60,489 nt of DNA from Novispirillum itersonii (GTDB lineage: Bacteria > Pseudomonadota > Alphaproteobacteria > Rhodospirillales > Rhodospirillaceae), in the NCBI RefSeq assembly GCF_014205675.1, contig NZ_JACIIX010000006.1:1-60489 (forward strand). The letters are read 5' to 3'. A program made the position numbers and the translations under genes. The notes below the pieces were generated by a model, which was not told the origin of the DNA, did no database searches, and was given only the letters and a program-made list of their open reading frames with translations. Positions 15,266 through 25,323 of this stretch are shown here, one piece after another (within the stretch, counting starts at the first letter, position 1; each line of letters opens with the position of its first letter).

Positions 15266-16483
15266 TTACAGAAACACCGCAGGCTGGTCATCCCGGGGGA
15301 GGGGGGTCGAATGCGGTTCGCTGGCCAGCGGCTGGTCCGACACACTGTTGCGCCCGCTTTTCTTGGCGCGGTACAGGGCGCTGTCGGCAAAGGCCTGAAG
15401 GCCGTCGAGGCTGTCAGAGGCATCGGGGAAGTGGGCGACGCCGATGCTGACGGTGATCGGGATCATGAATTCCTGAAAGGTCATCGGCGTGTCCTGCACG
15501 GTGCGGCGCAGGCGCTCGGCCACGTCCATCGCTTCCAGCGGCGGGGTTTCCGGCAGCATGATGACAAATTCTTCACCGCCGAGGCGGGCGAGGATGTCGG
15601 TCTGGCGCAGCACCCGGTTCAGCAGGGCGCAGAAGTATTGCAGCACCATATCCCCGGCGGCATGGCCGTAGGTGTCGTTCAGGCGTTTGAAGTGGTCAAT
15701 ATCCGCCACCAGAACCGCAAAGGGCCGCCCGCTGCGGCTGGCCTTCAGCAGTTCCCGTTCTGCCAGTTCCTGATAGCCCCGCCGGTTCAGGGTGCCGGTC
15801 AGGGGATCGGTGCGGGCCTGATAGGTCAGTTCCTTTTGCAGGCGTTCGGCCACCAGAATCACCGTACACAGCGCGGTGATGAACAGCAGCAGCACCACTT
15901 CCAGAAACAGGATGCGGTCGATCAGCACATAGGGCACCGGGTAGGGCTGAAGGGTGTCTTCCAGCAGCATCAGCCCCATACGGCCCAGCAACAGAACGGC
16001 GTGGACGGTCTGGACCCCGGCCATCACCCACTGCACGGCGGGGGAGCTTTCCCGCGACCGCACCAGCACCACGACAATGGCAAGGGCCAGACCGGCAAGG
16101 ACCAGACTGTTGACCACCAGCCGCCCGGCAACCAGCGGGGACAGCACCGAGAAATACAGAATCAGCAGCGGATGAATGATCATCAGCAGGATCAGCGGCA
16201 GCACCGGGGGGCGCCCCGGCAGCAGCATCACCCGCAGGCCATACCACGACAGAACACCCGACAGAATCATCAGGATGCTGGCCACCAGCAGCATAAACCG
16301 GGGCAGCGGCAGGTCATAGACCGGCAGCAGGAACAGGGACAGCCCGGCAATCGCCATGCCAAGGGTCAGGCAGCGCAGGCCGGGCACCGCCTTGGCCAGA
16401 CGCCACGACAGCGGCAGGCACAGGGCGAAGCCAATGCTGATGCAACCGGCAACAATCGCCAGTGTCGGGACATGTAACATCAT
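15266..16483 (-). CDS. Membrane diguanylate cyclase (GGDEF)
   Basis: About 405 residues. The N-terminal half consists of about seven hydrophobic spans with short loops, an integral-membrane sensor of unknown ligand. The C-terminal GGDEF domain has the active-site variant GGEEF (LARLGGEEFVIML) and the inhibitory RxxD site just before it (RQTD), so it should make cyclic di-GMP and be product-inhibited. Start choice is uncertain: two adjacent ATGs (16483, 16480) give a clean membrane N terminus. The frame continues to a TTG at 16582 without a ribosome-binding site. It is monocistronic; the only clear terminator nearby (15171-15205) faces the other way. Confidence 0.88.
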   Translation of the reverse strand: MMLHVPTLAIVAGCISIGFALCLPLSWRLAKAVPGLRCLTLGMAIAGLSLFLLPVYDLPLPRFMLLVASILMILSGVLSWYGLRVMLLPGRPPVLPLILLMIIHPLLILYFSVLSPLVAGRLVVNSLVLAGLALAIVVVLVRSRESSPAVQWVMAGVQTVHAVLLLGRMGLMLLEDTLQPYPVPYVLIDRILFLEVVLLLFITALCTVILVAERLQKELTYQARTDPLTGTLNRRGYQELAERELLKASRSGRPFAVLVADIDHFKRLNDTYGHAAGDMVLQYFCALLNRVLRQTDILARLGGEEFVIMLPETPPLEAMDVAERLRRTVQDTPMTFQEFMIPITVSIGVAHFPDASDSLDGLQAFADSALYRAKKSGRNSVSDQPLASEPHSTPLPRDDQPAVFL

Positions 16484-16652
16484 GTTGGCGGGGGAACCCA
16501 GTAGTCCGGACCGGTTAAGAGGGGGGCTTAATCCAATGGCGGTTACCTTACCATTTCGCAGGCCGGATCCAACGGTTTTCAAGATGACAGGAGAATAAAA
16601 TTTTGTTCGTTCCTGCTATCAGGATGGAAAAGAACCGTAATCGACTGTAAAT

Positions 16653-18989
16653 CTAATCCTTAAGGTGTAAAAAGGAAGCGATGTACTGGGCGACAAGATC
16701 GTGACATCCCGCAGTGTTCTCGTTAAGGATGCCGTGGCGGGTGGAGGGAATTGTTTCCAGACGGCGACGGTGGCTGCCCAGCCGCCGCATCAGCGTGACC
16801 GCTCCGGCGGGATCGACCACCGGATCCTGATCCCCTTGCAGGATCAGCGCCGGGCAACGCACCAGCGGCAGGCGACGGCGGACTTCTGACATCAGGTCCG
16901 CCACCTCATGCAGGCCGCGCAGCGGCACATGGCGGTAATTGATGTCGGGGTGTTCGCTGGTGTTTTCCCGGAACGGGGCCTTGTCCTCCCACGCCGGAAC
17001 CCATTCGGCCAGACGGCTGATGCCGTGCATCAAGGGGGCAAAGATCAGGGCCTTGTTGCGGTAGGTCATCGGGACCGAAGCCGCCACCACCCCGGCCAGT
17101 CCGGGCGGGGCTTCCGCCGCGTAGGCCAGCGCCAGCGCCCCGCCGGTGGCAAACCCGACCGCCACCCGCTGCGGGCAGTGGGCGGCCAGAATGTCATCGG
17201 CCCGCCGCACCGCATCCAGCCATTCCGGCCAGCCCCGTTCCCGCAGATCCCACGGGCTGGTGCCGTGGCCGGGCAGGCGGACCCCGATCACCGGGTGCCC
17301 CCGCGCGGCCAGCCTGTCACCCAGATCCCGCAGCTCGGCGGGGGAGGCGAGGAAACCATGCACCAGCACCACCCCGAGCCCGTTGTGGTTCTCCGGGATC
17401 AGCAGATAGGGGGCGGGGTCGCGGGTGGCGGTTTCGGCGGCATTCACCGCTGTGTGGTCGGGCCCTGAAAACGCCAGCCGGGCCCGTTGCCACGCCCGGA
17501 CCTCGTCATCAAAACGCAGGGCGGCCAGTGCCGTTCCCGGCGGAGAGAGCGCGTCGCGGCGGCTGGCGGCGACATGGGCCAGCACCTCCGGCATCGGGGT
17601 GATTTCGTTGGCGGCGACCAGCAGCGGGTTTTCCAGCCGCACCCGGTCAAAATCATGGGTGTCCAGAAGTTTGGGCAGAAACCGCAGGAACGGGCCGTCT
17701 TCGGCCAGCAGTCCGGCGCTGACGGCGGTGGACAGCACCCGGTTGAAGTCAGGGTTAACGCCGCGCAGCAGGCCCCGGTAACGGTCCGGTTCGGCCAGCG
17801 TGCGGTGCAGGTGCACCTCCGGTACCGTCTGCAACCCTTTCAGGGCCAGATAGACCTGCCGCCCCAGAACGGCGCGGTCAACCCCGGTTTCCCCGTCCTC
17901 GATGCGGTCAAGGATCGCCTGTGCCGTCAGGTGGCCGATATTGACCGTCACCTGCCGGTAAATGCCATAGGTGCAGGCCTCGCGCACCGCATCGCTGGCG
18001 GCATCCAGCCGCCGGGCCAGCAGGCGGTCAAACCAGGCGGAGGCCTTGCGGTTCAGGTCAAACAGGTCATGCAGGCTGGCGGTGTCCTCGAAGGCGCGGC
18101 GCAGCAGCAGCCGTTCCCACCAGTTCCAGTCAGCCTGCACCGGCAGGGGGGCGCCCAGCCGGATATCCATGTCAGTATCGCGGAACAGGATGTTGCTTTC
18201 CACCAGCAGTTCTTCGGAAAACTGCTGCGGCAGGGTATCGGCAAAGCGTTCGATCAGCCGGGGCAGCGGGTGGTCTTCGATCCGCAGCGGATAGAAGGTG
18301 ATATTGCCCGGCACCACCAGTGTCGGGGTGTGGGCCTCGGCCAGCAGGGCCCCGGTGGAGGAAAACCCCAGCGCGGCGCGCCAGCGTTCCAGCCGGGCGG
18401 TATCGCCGTCTGTGTCCAGCTCCCGCAGGCGTTCCTTGAACACATCCAGCATCAGGGCCAGCACGGCAGCGCCGCGATGGTGTTTCCGCCGCTCTCTGGC
18501 GGTGCGGGAATAGACCATGAAGTCGCCGCCGTCATCGACGACGCGGCGGTCTTTGACCATGCCGCCTTCGGGGAAGATCACCACCTTGCGCCCGCGCAGG
18601 ATCTCGGCGGCCAGAAACGGCAGCAGGCCGGGCAGGGCATTGGGCACCGCCCCGACCCCGCGCAGGAACGCCCCGAACGATGACCCCGGCGGCCCGAACA
18701 GGGCGGTATCGGCGATGGTGCGGCAGAAGGCCCCGGTGCGGCTGTAGATCAGGTAGGGCGGAATGATCGTCTCAAACCGCGCGAAGTGGTTGAACAGAAA
18801 GATATGGCCGCGCCCGAGAACTCCGGTGCCGCCGTCCCCGGCCCCGGTGTCGTGCTCCGGGTCGTGCAGGGTCACCCCCAGCCCGAGGTAGCCTTCCACC
18901 GCCCGGAAGGCGCGGACGCACCAGTCGTAGGCCTTGGTGTTCAGGGCCAGCGGATCTTCAGCCGGGGGCGGCAGGGGCGAATGGGGCAC
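16653..18989 (-). CDS. PlsC-type acyltransferase fused to an alpha/beta-hydrolase domain
   Basis: A 778-residue two-domain protein. Residues ~60-250 are a glycerolipid acyltransferase: the catalytic motif reads NHFARFE (His68, with Glu73 where HX4D has Asp) and the substrate-binding FPEGG is at 139-143. A helical middle region follows. From ~540 there is an alpha/beta-hydrolase fold: GLGVVLVHGFLASPAELRDLG, VRLPGHGTSPWD, an acid in LQGDQDPVVDP and a histidine in STRHGILNEN. The nucleophile elbow reads VGFATGGALAL, so the expected serine is Ala614. The acyltransferase half looks active; the hydrolase half may be non-catalytic. A membrane-phospholipid role is likely. Single gene on this strand. 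Confidence 0.85.
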   Translation of the reverse strand: MPHSPLPPPAEDPLALNTKAYDWCVRAFRAVEGYLGLGVTLHDPEHDTGAGDGGTGVLGRGHIFLFNHFARFETIIPPYLIYSRTGAFCRTIADTALFGPPGSSFGAFLRGVGAVPNALPGLLPFLAAEILRGRKVVIFPEGGMVKDRRVVDDGGDFMVYSRTARERRKHHRGAAVLALMLDVFKERLRELDTDGDTARLERWRAALGFSSTGALLAEAHTPTLVVPGNITFYPLRIEDHPLPRLIERFADTLPQQFSEELLVESNILFRDTDMDIRLGAPLPVQADWNWWERLLLRRAFEDTASLHDLFDLNRKASAWFDRLLARRLDAASDAVREACTYGIYRQVTVNIGHLTAQAILDRIEDGETGVDRAVLGRQVYLALKGLQTVPEVHLHRTLAEPDRYRGLLRGVNPDFNRVLSTAVSAGLLAEDGPFLRFLPKLLDTHDFDRVRLENPLLVAANEITPMPEVLAHVAASRRDALSPPGTALAALRFDDEVRAWQRARLAFSGPDHTAVNAAETATRDPAPYLLIPENHNGLGVVLVHGFLASPAELRDLGDRLAARGHPVIGVRLPGHGTSPWDLRERGWPEWLDAVRRADDILAAHCPQRVAVGFATGGALALAYAAEAPPGLAGVVAASVPMTYRNKALIFAPLMHGISRLAEWVPAWEDKAPFRENTSEHPDINYRHVPLRGLHEVADLMSEVRRRLPLVRCPALILQGDQDPVVDPAGAVTLMRRLGSHRRRLETIPSTRHGILNENTAGCHDLVAQYIASFLHLKD

Positions 18990-19185
18990 GGTCTGTCTTC
19001 CGGCTGCTGGGGGGACCGGGCTGGCAGCCGGGCTGTGACACAGGGTGGCTGTCAGCGGTCCGGCATGCTATACCTGCATGCTACAGTGTCTTTGACCGCC
19101 GGACAAAGCCGAAGGGCCCAAAGGTTCTTTAGAACTATTCCTTTAGCCCTTCCCCTGATCCGGTCTTACGGCAGGTGCGTTGTCA

Positions 19186-19773
19186 ATGAAAACCCGGTTT
19201 TCCGTTCCGTTGCTGGCCCTGACGGCCACCGTCGTGCTGTCGGCCTGCGACGCCACCCGCTATACCCACGTCATTCCGGTCGCGCCGTCGATCGAGGCGG
19301 CCTCGGCCTACCGCTATGTCAGCTCGGTCGGGGGGCCGATGCTGCTGGAGGTCTATGCCCCGCCGCCGTCGGCCACCGCTGCCGATATCGCTGCGGCGTT
19401 TCCGCCGCCTGCCGGTTTCAGCCCGGTGCGCTTCGTCACCGCACTGCCCGCCGATGCGCGCAAGGAGCTGGCCGATTACCGCTTTGTGCTGGTGTTCTCG
19501 GCCCCGGTGGCCTTCGACGGCGACGATGCCTGTGCCCTGAAGGCGGGTGGCACCCCGGCGAAACTTCCGGCGGCGGAGGGCGGCGATCTGCTGGCCAGCT
19601 TCTGTTACAAGGGGCAGTCCCTGCGGCAGGTCCGGGCTTCCGGCCCGGATCTGGCGTTCCCGGGCGGGGCGCAGGCCCCGGCGGCGAAAGCGGTGCTGTT
19701 CCAGCTTTCGGGGTATCTGGTGCCGGACTGCCGGGGCGGAACCAGCCGTCCGACCCAGTTTTCTGCCTGCTGA
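19186..19773 (+). CDS. Hypothetical lipoprotein
   Basis: A 195-residue protein with a lipoprotein signal: basic MKTR, hydrophobic core, lipobox LSAC with the acylated cysteine at residue 21 followed by Asp, which in enterics would favour inner-membrane retention. The remainder has no motif I recognise; four further cysteines (in DDACALKAG, SFCYKG, PDCRGG and the C-terminal FSAC) suggest disulfides in the periplasm. ATG 19186 was chosen over a TTG two codons earlier. A hairpin with a weak T tract at 19857-19892 probably ends the transcript. Function unknown. Confidence 0.75.
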   Translation: MKTRFSVPLLALTATVVLSACDATRYTHVIPVAPSIEAASAYRYVSSVGGPMLLEVYAPPPSATAADIAAAFPPPAGFSPVRFVTALPADARKELADYRFVLVFSAPVAFDGDDACALKAGGTPAKLPAAEGGDLLASFCYKGQSLRQVRASGPDLAFPGGAQAPAAKAVLFQLSGYLVPDCRGGTSRPTQFSAC

Positions 19774-19856
19774 CGGGCTCGACAATGGTCTGACCCCGAA
19801 GTGTAGCGGAAAGTGGAATTGGGGATACCGTCTTATCCCTTTTGTTGATATGGTCT

Positions 19857-19892
19857 TGCCGGATCCGGCGGAAGAGCCTGATCCGGCTGTTT
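19857..19892 (+). terminator. Probable terminator of the lipoprotein gene
   Basis: GCCGGATC (19857-19864) and GATCCGGC (19879-19886) form an 8-bp stem with a 14-base loop, followed by TGTTTT. The rest of the 207-bp gap to the next gene shows no further feature. Confidence 0.6.
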
Positions 19893-19980
19893 TGTATTGA
19901 GCGCAGGCGGATTGCCATAGGGATGGGCACCGCCGGGCAGAAACGCCTTCCGGGGGAGGGCGCACAGGGGACGGCAGGGG

Positions 19981-22020
19981 ATGGTCTTACGGATAATGCA
20001 CCCTTTTCGGGTGCTTACGATCGGTCAGTTTATGCTGGTTGTATCCGGTCTGGCGATGGCGCTGGCGATATCGACGGTGTTGTTGCTGTCAGGCGTTATC
20101 GAACGCAAGGCGGTGGAGGATCTGGCGCGGGAAGACGCCCGCCAGACATCCGAGCTGATCTTCCAGTCCCTGTATTCCGCCATGCGCAAGGGCTGGGACA
20201 AGGCGGAAATCGCCGACATCATCCAGCGCCTGAATGAGACCCGCCCCGATGCGACGATCCGGGTGTTCCGGGGGACCCCGGTGATCCGCCAGTACGGCGA
20301 AATCACCGGCGAGGCGGATATCCGCATGCAGGACACCATGCTGCGCACCGCCCTGACCACCGGTGAGGAGCAGATGCGCACCGAGCTTGACTCCCTGCGG
20401 TATCTCTATCCGGTGCGGGTCAAGCCGGAATGCCAGCAGTGCCACGAGGCGCAGGTGGGGGATGTCAACGGTGTGGTGGATATCACCTTCCCGGTCACCA
20501 ACCTGAAAGTCTCCCTCGGTTTTGTCATTCAGTCAGTGATTGTGTATTTCATGGTGGTGATCGGGGCGATGTGCATCGCCCTGTACTTCAAGCTGCGCTA
20601 TTTCGTCGCGTTCCCGATCGCCGAGTTCGTCAAGATCATCGACGAGATCATCCGCAACACCGACCTGTCACGGCGGGTGGATGCGCAGGGCAGCCACCTG
20701 CGGGAAGTGCGCAAGCTGTCAGAGCACTTCAACCGCCTGCTGTCCACCCTTCAGGATTATCAGGACCGGTTGCAGAATTATTCCGAGCGGGATCCCCTGA
20801 CCGGCCTGTACAACCGCCGCAAGTTTGATGAATTCCTGAATCTGGAAGTGGAGCGGGGCCGCCGCCACAGCCGCCATTTCTCGCTGCTGCTGCTGGATGT
20901 CGATAACTTCAAGACCATCAACGACAGCTACGGCCATCCGGTCGGCGATCTGGCCCTGAAGGAGCTGGCGGCGGTGCTGAACCGGCGTCTGCGCCGGACC
21001 GATCTGATCGCCCGTCTGGGCGGGGATGAATTCGCGGTTCTGCTGTCCGACACCCCGGTGGAGGCGGCGCGGGTGCTGGCGGAAAGCCTGCGCGAGGACC
21101 TGACCCGCAGCACCATCCACCTGCCGGTCGGTAACACCCGCCTGCATGCCAGTATGGGGGTGGTGTCCTTCCCCGAAAACGGGCAGGACGTCGAGCGGCT
21201 GAGCATTGCCATGGATGTGGCGATGTACAAGGCCAAGCGGCTGGGTAAAAACCGCGTCGCCACCCTGGATTCCACCGAAGAAGATCTGGTGCAGGATGCC
21301 TTCCGGCAGGGCCGCAAGGTACAGCGGGCGCTGGATGAGGACCGGGTGCTGCCGTACTTCCAGCCGATCTGTGGCATGAAGGAGCGCGATATCTTCGGTT
21401 ACGAGGTTCTGGCCCGGATCCGGGAGGGGGATGTGATCCTGTCCGCCGGTCAGTTCATTGAGACCGCCGAGGAACTGGGGCTGGCGCAGGAAATCGACAA
21501 GGCGGTGTTCCTGAAAGCGTTGCAGAAGGCCGCGACCTTCCCTCCGGGCTGTAAGCTGTTCTTCAACCTGTCGGCCCGGACCATCGGCGATACCCGCTGG
21601 ATGCGGAGCCTGCCGGACCTGATCCGCGCCGAAGGGCTGGCCCCGTCGCAGGTGGTGCTGGAAATCACCGAGCGCGAGGCACTGCCGCAGTTTGATACGG
21701 TGATCCAGCTGATGGAAGGCCTGCGGGCGGAAGGGATTGCCTTTGCGCTGGATGATTTCGGCTCCGGGTTCTCCTCCTTCCTGTACCTGAAGTATCTGAC
21801 GGTGGATTACGTCAAGATCGAGGGGTCCTTCGTCCGCCATCTGGCCACCGATCCGCGGGACCGCATTATGGTCGAACACATTCACGCCATGGCCCGGGAG
21901 TTCGGGTTGCGCACAGTGGCGGAATTTGTCGAGGACGAGGCCAGCGCCGAGATCATCCGTGAGATCGGCGTGGATTTCGGGCAGGGTTATCACCTTGGCC
22001 ATCCGCAGGCGGAGGTCTGA
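19981..22020 (+). CDS. Heme-c-motif sensor with GGDEF and EAL domains
   Basis: A 679-residue membrane signalling protein. Transmembrane span 1 is at ~15-40, a periplasmic domain at ~41-175 and span 2 at ~180-205. A HAMP-like linker, GGDEF (~270-430) and EAL (~440-675) follow. The periplasmic domain carries CQQCH at residues 151-155, the covalent heme c attachment motif, near the second span. GGDEF is intact (GGDEF at 347-351, with the RxxD inhibitory site RRTD just before) and the EAL signature reads EVLAR at 475. It could therefore make and/or degrade cyclic di-GMP in response to redox state, oxygen or NO. Single gene, followed by a strong terminator. Confidence 0.9.
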   Translation: MVLRIMHPFRVLTIGQFMLVVSGLAMALAISTVLLLSGVIERKAVEDLAREDARQTSELIFQSLYSAMRKGWDKAEIADIIQRLNETRPDATIRVFRGTPVIRQYGEITGEADIRMQDTMLRTALTTGEEQMRTELDSLRYLYPVRVKPECQQCHEAQVGDVNGVVDITFPVTNLKVSLGFVIQSVIVYFMVVIGAMCIALYFKLRYFVAFPIAEFVKIIDEIIRNTDLSRRVDAQGSHLREVRKLSEHFNRLLSTLQDYQDRLQNYSERDPLTGLYNRRKFDEFLNLEVERGRRHSRHFSLLLLDVDNFKTINDSYGHPVGDLALKELAAVLNRRLRRTDLIARLGGDEFAVLLSDTPVEAARVLAESLREDLTRSTIHLPVGNTRLHASMGVVSFPENGQDVERLSIAMDVAMYKAKRLGKNRVATLDSTEEDLVQDAFRQGRKVQRALDEDRVLPYFQPICGMKERDIFGYEVLARIREGDVILSAGQFIETAEELGLAQEIDKAVFLKALQKAATFPPGCKLFFNLSARTIGDTRWMRSLPDLIRAEGLAPSQVVLEITEREALPQFDTVIQLMEGLRAEGIAFALDDFGSGFSSFLYLKYLTVDYVKIEGSFVRHLATDPRDRIMVEHIHAMAREFGLRTVAEFVEDEASAEIIREIGVDFGQGYHLGHPQAEV

Positions 22021-22068
22021 GGGCTGGGGTCTGAGGTCTAAGAAAATACCGCCTGTTGCCTGCCGATG

Positions 22069-22099
22069 CCCCCGCCACGCCCTGTGGCGGGGGTTTTTT
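22069..22099 (+). terminator. Intrinsic terminator of the GGDEF-EAL gene
   Basis: CCCCCGCCAC (22069-22078) pairs with GTGGCGGGGG (22084-22093) and is followed by six T. Confidence 0.93.
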
Positions 22100-22469
22100 G
22101 TGGCGTCCGCCGCAGGCCGGTGCAGCGGTCTTTCAGACTCTGCAAGGGGGTTCCTGAGGGGCGGAGTCGGGAAATACCCACTATAAACTGATTTTATAGG
22201 GGGACTTACTCGCATAAATAGATGCCATATTCACCAAAAGGCTTAAGGTCGGTGCGCCGGGTCGATAAAATTCGCGGCGCTTTGGTATGATGATCGGCAC
22301 ATTCGGTGAATATTGCTCTGATATTGCACTGCAAAATGAGAATTATATTGCGTCTCCGTGGCGCATTGGGGAATTCTAAACCAGTCGTCGATGATATGTC
22401 GCGCAGGACACGTCTGGTGAGAGGAGCGAGGGGGTACGCCTTTTTCTCAGACCGGCAGGAGGGATAGCC
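22100..22469 (+). promoter_or_regulatory. 370-bp upstream region of the chemoreceptor gene
   Basis: No convincing coding frame. The stretch is markedly more AT-rich than its surroundings. It includes a perfect 7-bp inverted repeat (CTATAAA at 22181-22187, TTTATAG at 22193-22199). I could not identify a sigma-28 flagellar promoter with confidence. A strong ribosome-binding site, CAGGAGGG, lies at 22456-22463. Confidence 0.4.
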
Positions 22470-24554
22470 TTGAAAGGCATGATGAAAGCGGTTCGTACCA
22501 ACGCAGGTGGTCAAAACGGGGTCAGGTCCGGAGGGAGTGGAGGCATTTTCAGCTCTCTGCGGATTAAGTATAAGATTTTCCTCGGATTCGTGACGTTGCT
22601 TCTGCTGGTGGCCGTTCTGGCTGCCATTGCGGTTTCGTCATCCCGCACCACCCGCACCGCGGTCAAAACTTATGAAACCGCCGCGACAGAAGCGGCGGCC
22701 ATTCAGAAGCTTAAGATTGATTTCCTGACCATGCGGCTCAGTATCCGCGATTTTGTGGTCAGCGGCCGGGACGCCGATGCGGCCGATGCCCGCAAGCGGT
22801 TCATTGAAATCAACGATGCCCTTGATGCCCTGAAAGCCCGGGCCATCCCGGAGAAGGCCAAGGTTCTGGAGGAAATCCAGGGCGACCTTCAGACCTACAT
22901 GCGCTATTTCGGCGACGTGGTCCGCCATCAGACCCAGCTTCAGGCCACCACCACCCTGACCTTTGATCCGGCCGGGCAGAACATGGTGGAAAACCTGTCG
23001 GTGCTTCAGACGGAACTGGAAACCGCCAATCAGTACGAGGCGATTTCCTACGTCCGCGCCGCCACCGACAAGGCGCTTCAGGCCCGCCTGTATGGCACCA
23101 TGTACCTTGGCCGCTACAAGCGGGAACTGTCGGACCGTACCAATACCCTGCTGAAGGATATGGAAACGCCGATGGACCTGATCGGCTATGCCATCCCCAA
23201 GGATTCCTCGGCCCGGGTGTTCTTCGACGACGCCAAATCCCATTACACCGAATTCCGCGAGGCCTTCACCGAAGCCTCGACCCGTCTGGTCACCCTGCGC
23301 ACCCTGCTGGATGGCCCGATGAAAATCCTGTCTGACAAGCTTGATACCCTGTTTGACGATATCGTCCAGCAGTCGGTGGCTGAGCAGGGTGAGATTCAGG
23401 ACAGCATGGGCAAGACCATGACCGCCACCGAGACCACCCTGATTGCCGCGGCCGCTGCCGGTCTGGGGCTGGGCGTGGTGCTGGCGGTGGTGCTGGGCAA
23501 CGGTCTGTCCCGCCCGATTGGCCGGATGACTTCCGCCATGCAGGAACTGGCGCGGGGTAACCTGTCGGTGGCGATCCCGGCCATGGGGCGTGGCGATGAA
23601 ATCGGCGAGATGGCCGGGGCGATGGCGGTGTTCAAGGACAACGCCCTGCGCGCCCGCGAGCTGGAGGAAGAGCAGCAGAAAGCGGCTGTCCGGGCTGAGG
23701 AGGAACGGCGCCAGCTGATGCAGACCATGGCGAACGATTTCCAGGACAGCGTCGGTCACATCATCGAGGCGGTCAGCGCCTCCGCCGCCCAGCTGAAGGA
23801 CACGGCGGAACTGATGAGCGGCAGCGCCAACGATGCGTCGACCCTTGCCACGTCGGTCGCCACGGCGTCGGAGGAGGCCACCACCAACGTGCAGACCGTG
23901 GCGGCGGCGGCGGAAGAGCTGGGCGGATCGATTTCCGAAATCGCCCGGCAGGTCACCCATTCCTCGCAGATCGCCCATCAGGCGGTGCAGCAGGCCCAGC
24001 GCACGGATGAAATGGTGCAGGGCCTTGCCACCTCCGCCCAGAAGATCGGCGAAGTGGTGGCGATGATCACCGACATCGCCAACCAGACCAACCTGCTGGC
24101 CCTGAACGCCACCATCGAGGCCGCCCGTGCCGGAGATGCCGGTAAGGGCTTCGCGGTGGTCGCCAATGAAGTGAAGAGCCTTGCCACCCAGACCGGCCGC
24201 GCCACCGAGGAAATTTCCTCGCAGATCGGCGGGATTCAGGCGGCAACCGGCGAGGCGGTCTCGGCCATTCAGGCGATCAGCAGCATCATCGCCCAGATTG
24301 ACGAGATCAGCAGCACCATCGCCAGCGCGGTGGAGGAGCAGGGGGCGGCAACGCGGGAAATCACCCACAACGTCCACCGTGCCGCCGATGGCACGCAGGG
24401 TGTGGCGGAACATATTCAGGGGGTGACCCGGGCAGCCCAGCAGACCGGCGAGGCCTCGGCCTCGGTGCTGACGGCGGCGGGCGAACTGTCCAGTCAGGCG
24501 GAAACCCTGTCGGAAAAGATGAACGTCTTCCTTGCCCAGATCCGCGCCGGGTAA
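22470..24554 (+). CDS. Methyl-accepting chemotaxis protein
   Basis: A 694-residue chemoreceptor. Span 1 lies at ~34-56, a ~265-residue helical periplasmic sensor follows (long enough for a helical bimodular domain), and span 2 is at ~315-340. A HAMP domain ([20 protein letters not shown]) and the signalling coiled coil complete it. The hairpin tip is VGEV-type with the conserved [35 protein letters not shown] core. No CheR-binding pentapeptide is seen at the C terminus. The start is probably the TTG at 22470, 6 bases from AGGAGGG; the first ATG (22479) is 15 bases away. Monocistronic, with a terminator at 24584. Confidence 0.93.
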   Translation: MKGMMKAVRTNAGGQNGVRSGGSGGIFSSLRIKYKIFLGFVTLLLLVAVLAAIAVSSSRTTRTAVKTYETAATEAAAIQKLKIDFLTMRLSIRDFVVSGRDADAADARKRFIEINDALDALKARAIPEKAKVLEEIQGDLQTYMRYFGDVVRHQTQLQATTTLTFDPAGQNMVENLSVLQTELETANQYEAISYVRAATDKALQARLYGTMYLGRYKRELSDRTNTLLKDMETPMDLIGYAIPKDSSARVFFDDAKSHYTEFREAFTEASTRLVTLRTLLDGPMKILSDKLDTLFDDIVQQSVAEQGEIQDSMGKTMTATETTLIAAAAAGLGLGVVLAVVLGNGLSRPIGRMTSAMQELARGNLSVAIPAMGRGDEIGEMAGAMAVFKDNALRARELEEEQQKAAVRAEEERRQLMQTMANDFQDSVGHIIEAVSASAAQLKDTAELMSGSANDASTLATSVATASEEATTNVQTVAAAAEELGGSISEIARQVTHSSQIAHQAVQQAQRTDEMVQGLATSAQKIGEVVAMITDIANQTNLLALNATIEAARAGDAGKGFAVVANEVKSLATQTGRATEEISSQIGGIQAATGEAVSAIQAISSIIAQIDEISSTIASAVEEQGAATREITHNVHRAADGTQGVAEHIQGVTRAAQQTGEASASVLTAAGELSSQAETLSEKMNVFLAQIRAG

Positions 24555-24583
24555 GCCCCGGAAACAGCCGGTCCTGAGAACAG

Positions 24584-24620
24584 AAAACCGCCCGCCGGGG
24601 TCCTCCGGCGGGCGGTTTTT
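24584..24620. terminator. Bidirectional terminator
   Basis: AAAACCGCCCGCCGG (24584-24598) and CCGGCGGGCGGTTTT (24605-24619) form a 15-bp stem with a T tract on both strands. It ends the chemoreceptor transcript and, from the other side, the response-regulator/kinase operon. Confidence 0.93.
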
Positions 24621-24648
24621 CTCTGAAGGGGGTGTCCGGAGAGGGGGG

Positions 24649-25323
24649 TTATCCCTGCGTCAGGGCATAGCCGACCCCGCGCACGGTGATGATCGGGGCG
24701 TCCTCGGTCTCGGTGCGCATCTTGCGGCGCAGGCGGGCGACCAGTGTATCGACGGTGTGGCTGCTGACGCTGCGGGGATCGCGGTTGCTGATCACATCCA
24801 GCAGGAAATCCCGGCTGACCGCCTGCGGGCGCTGGGCGGCCATGGCGGCGAGGATGTTGAACTCGCCGGAGGTCAGTTCCAGCATCTGGCCGTTGGGGCG
24901 GAACAGCTCCCGCCGCACGGTGTCGAGGATCCAGCCGTTGAAGGTCACAACCGTTTCGGCACTGGCGCTGCGGCGCATCACGCTGTTGATGCGGGCCAGC
25001 AAGGCGCGCAGGTTGACCGGTTTGGTGACGTAATCATCCCCCCCGGCATCCAGACCGGCAATCACATCGTCATCGCCGGTGCGGCTGGTCAGGAAAATAA
25101 GGCGGCTGGTTTCCGCCAGCCGCAGCGATCGCGCCAGTTCGATGCCATCAGCATCAGGCAGGTTGACATCCAGAATGATCAGGGCCGGGGCCTGCCGCAG
25201 CAGCACATCGCGCATTTCGGCGGCGGAGCGGGCGCGCAGGCAGCGGAAGCCCTGATTTTCCAGATACCCGGCAACCAGTTCCAGACTTTCGGGAGAATCT
25301 TCGACAACAAGGATGGTGTTCAC
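24649..25323 (-). CDS. OmpR-family response regulator
   Basis: A 224-residue two-domain regulator. The receiver domain (1-~120) has the phosphoacceptor Asp52 in [12 protein letters not shown], an acidic pair VVEDS and the lysine in YVTKPVN. The C-terminal winged helix (~130-224) ends with [12 protein letters not shown], typical of OmpR/PhoB DNA-binding domains. Its start overlaps the stop of the hybrid kinase by 4 bp, so the two are cotranscribed and likely cognate. Targets unknown. Confidence 0.93.
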   Translation of the reverse strand: MNTILVVEDSPESLELVAGYLENQGFRCLRARSAAEMRDVLLRQAPALIILDVNLPDADGIELARSLRLAETSRLIFLTSRTGDDDVIAGLDAGGDDYVTKPVNLRALLARINSVMRRSASAETVVTFNGWILDTVRRELFRPNGQMLELTSGEFNILAAMAAQRPQAVSRDFLLDVISNRDPRSVSSHTVDTLVARLRRKMRTETEDAPIITVRGVGYALTQG

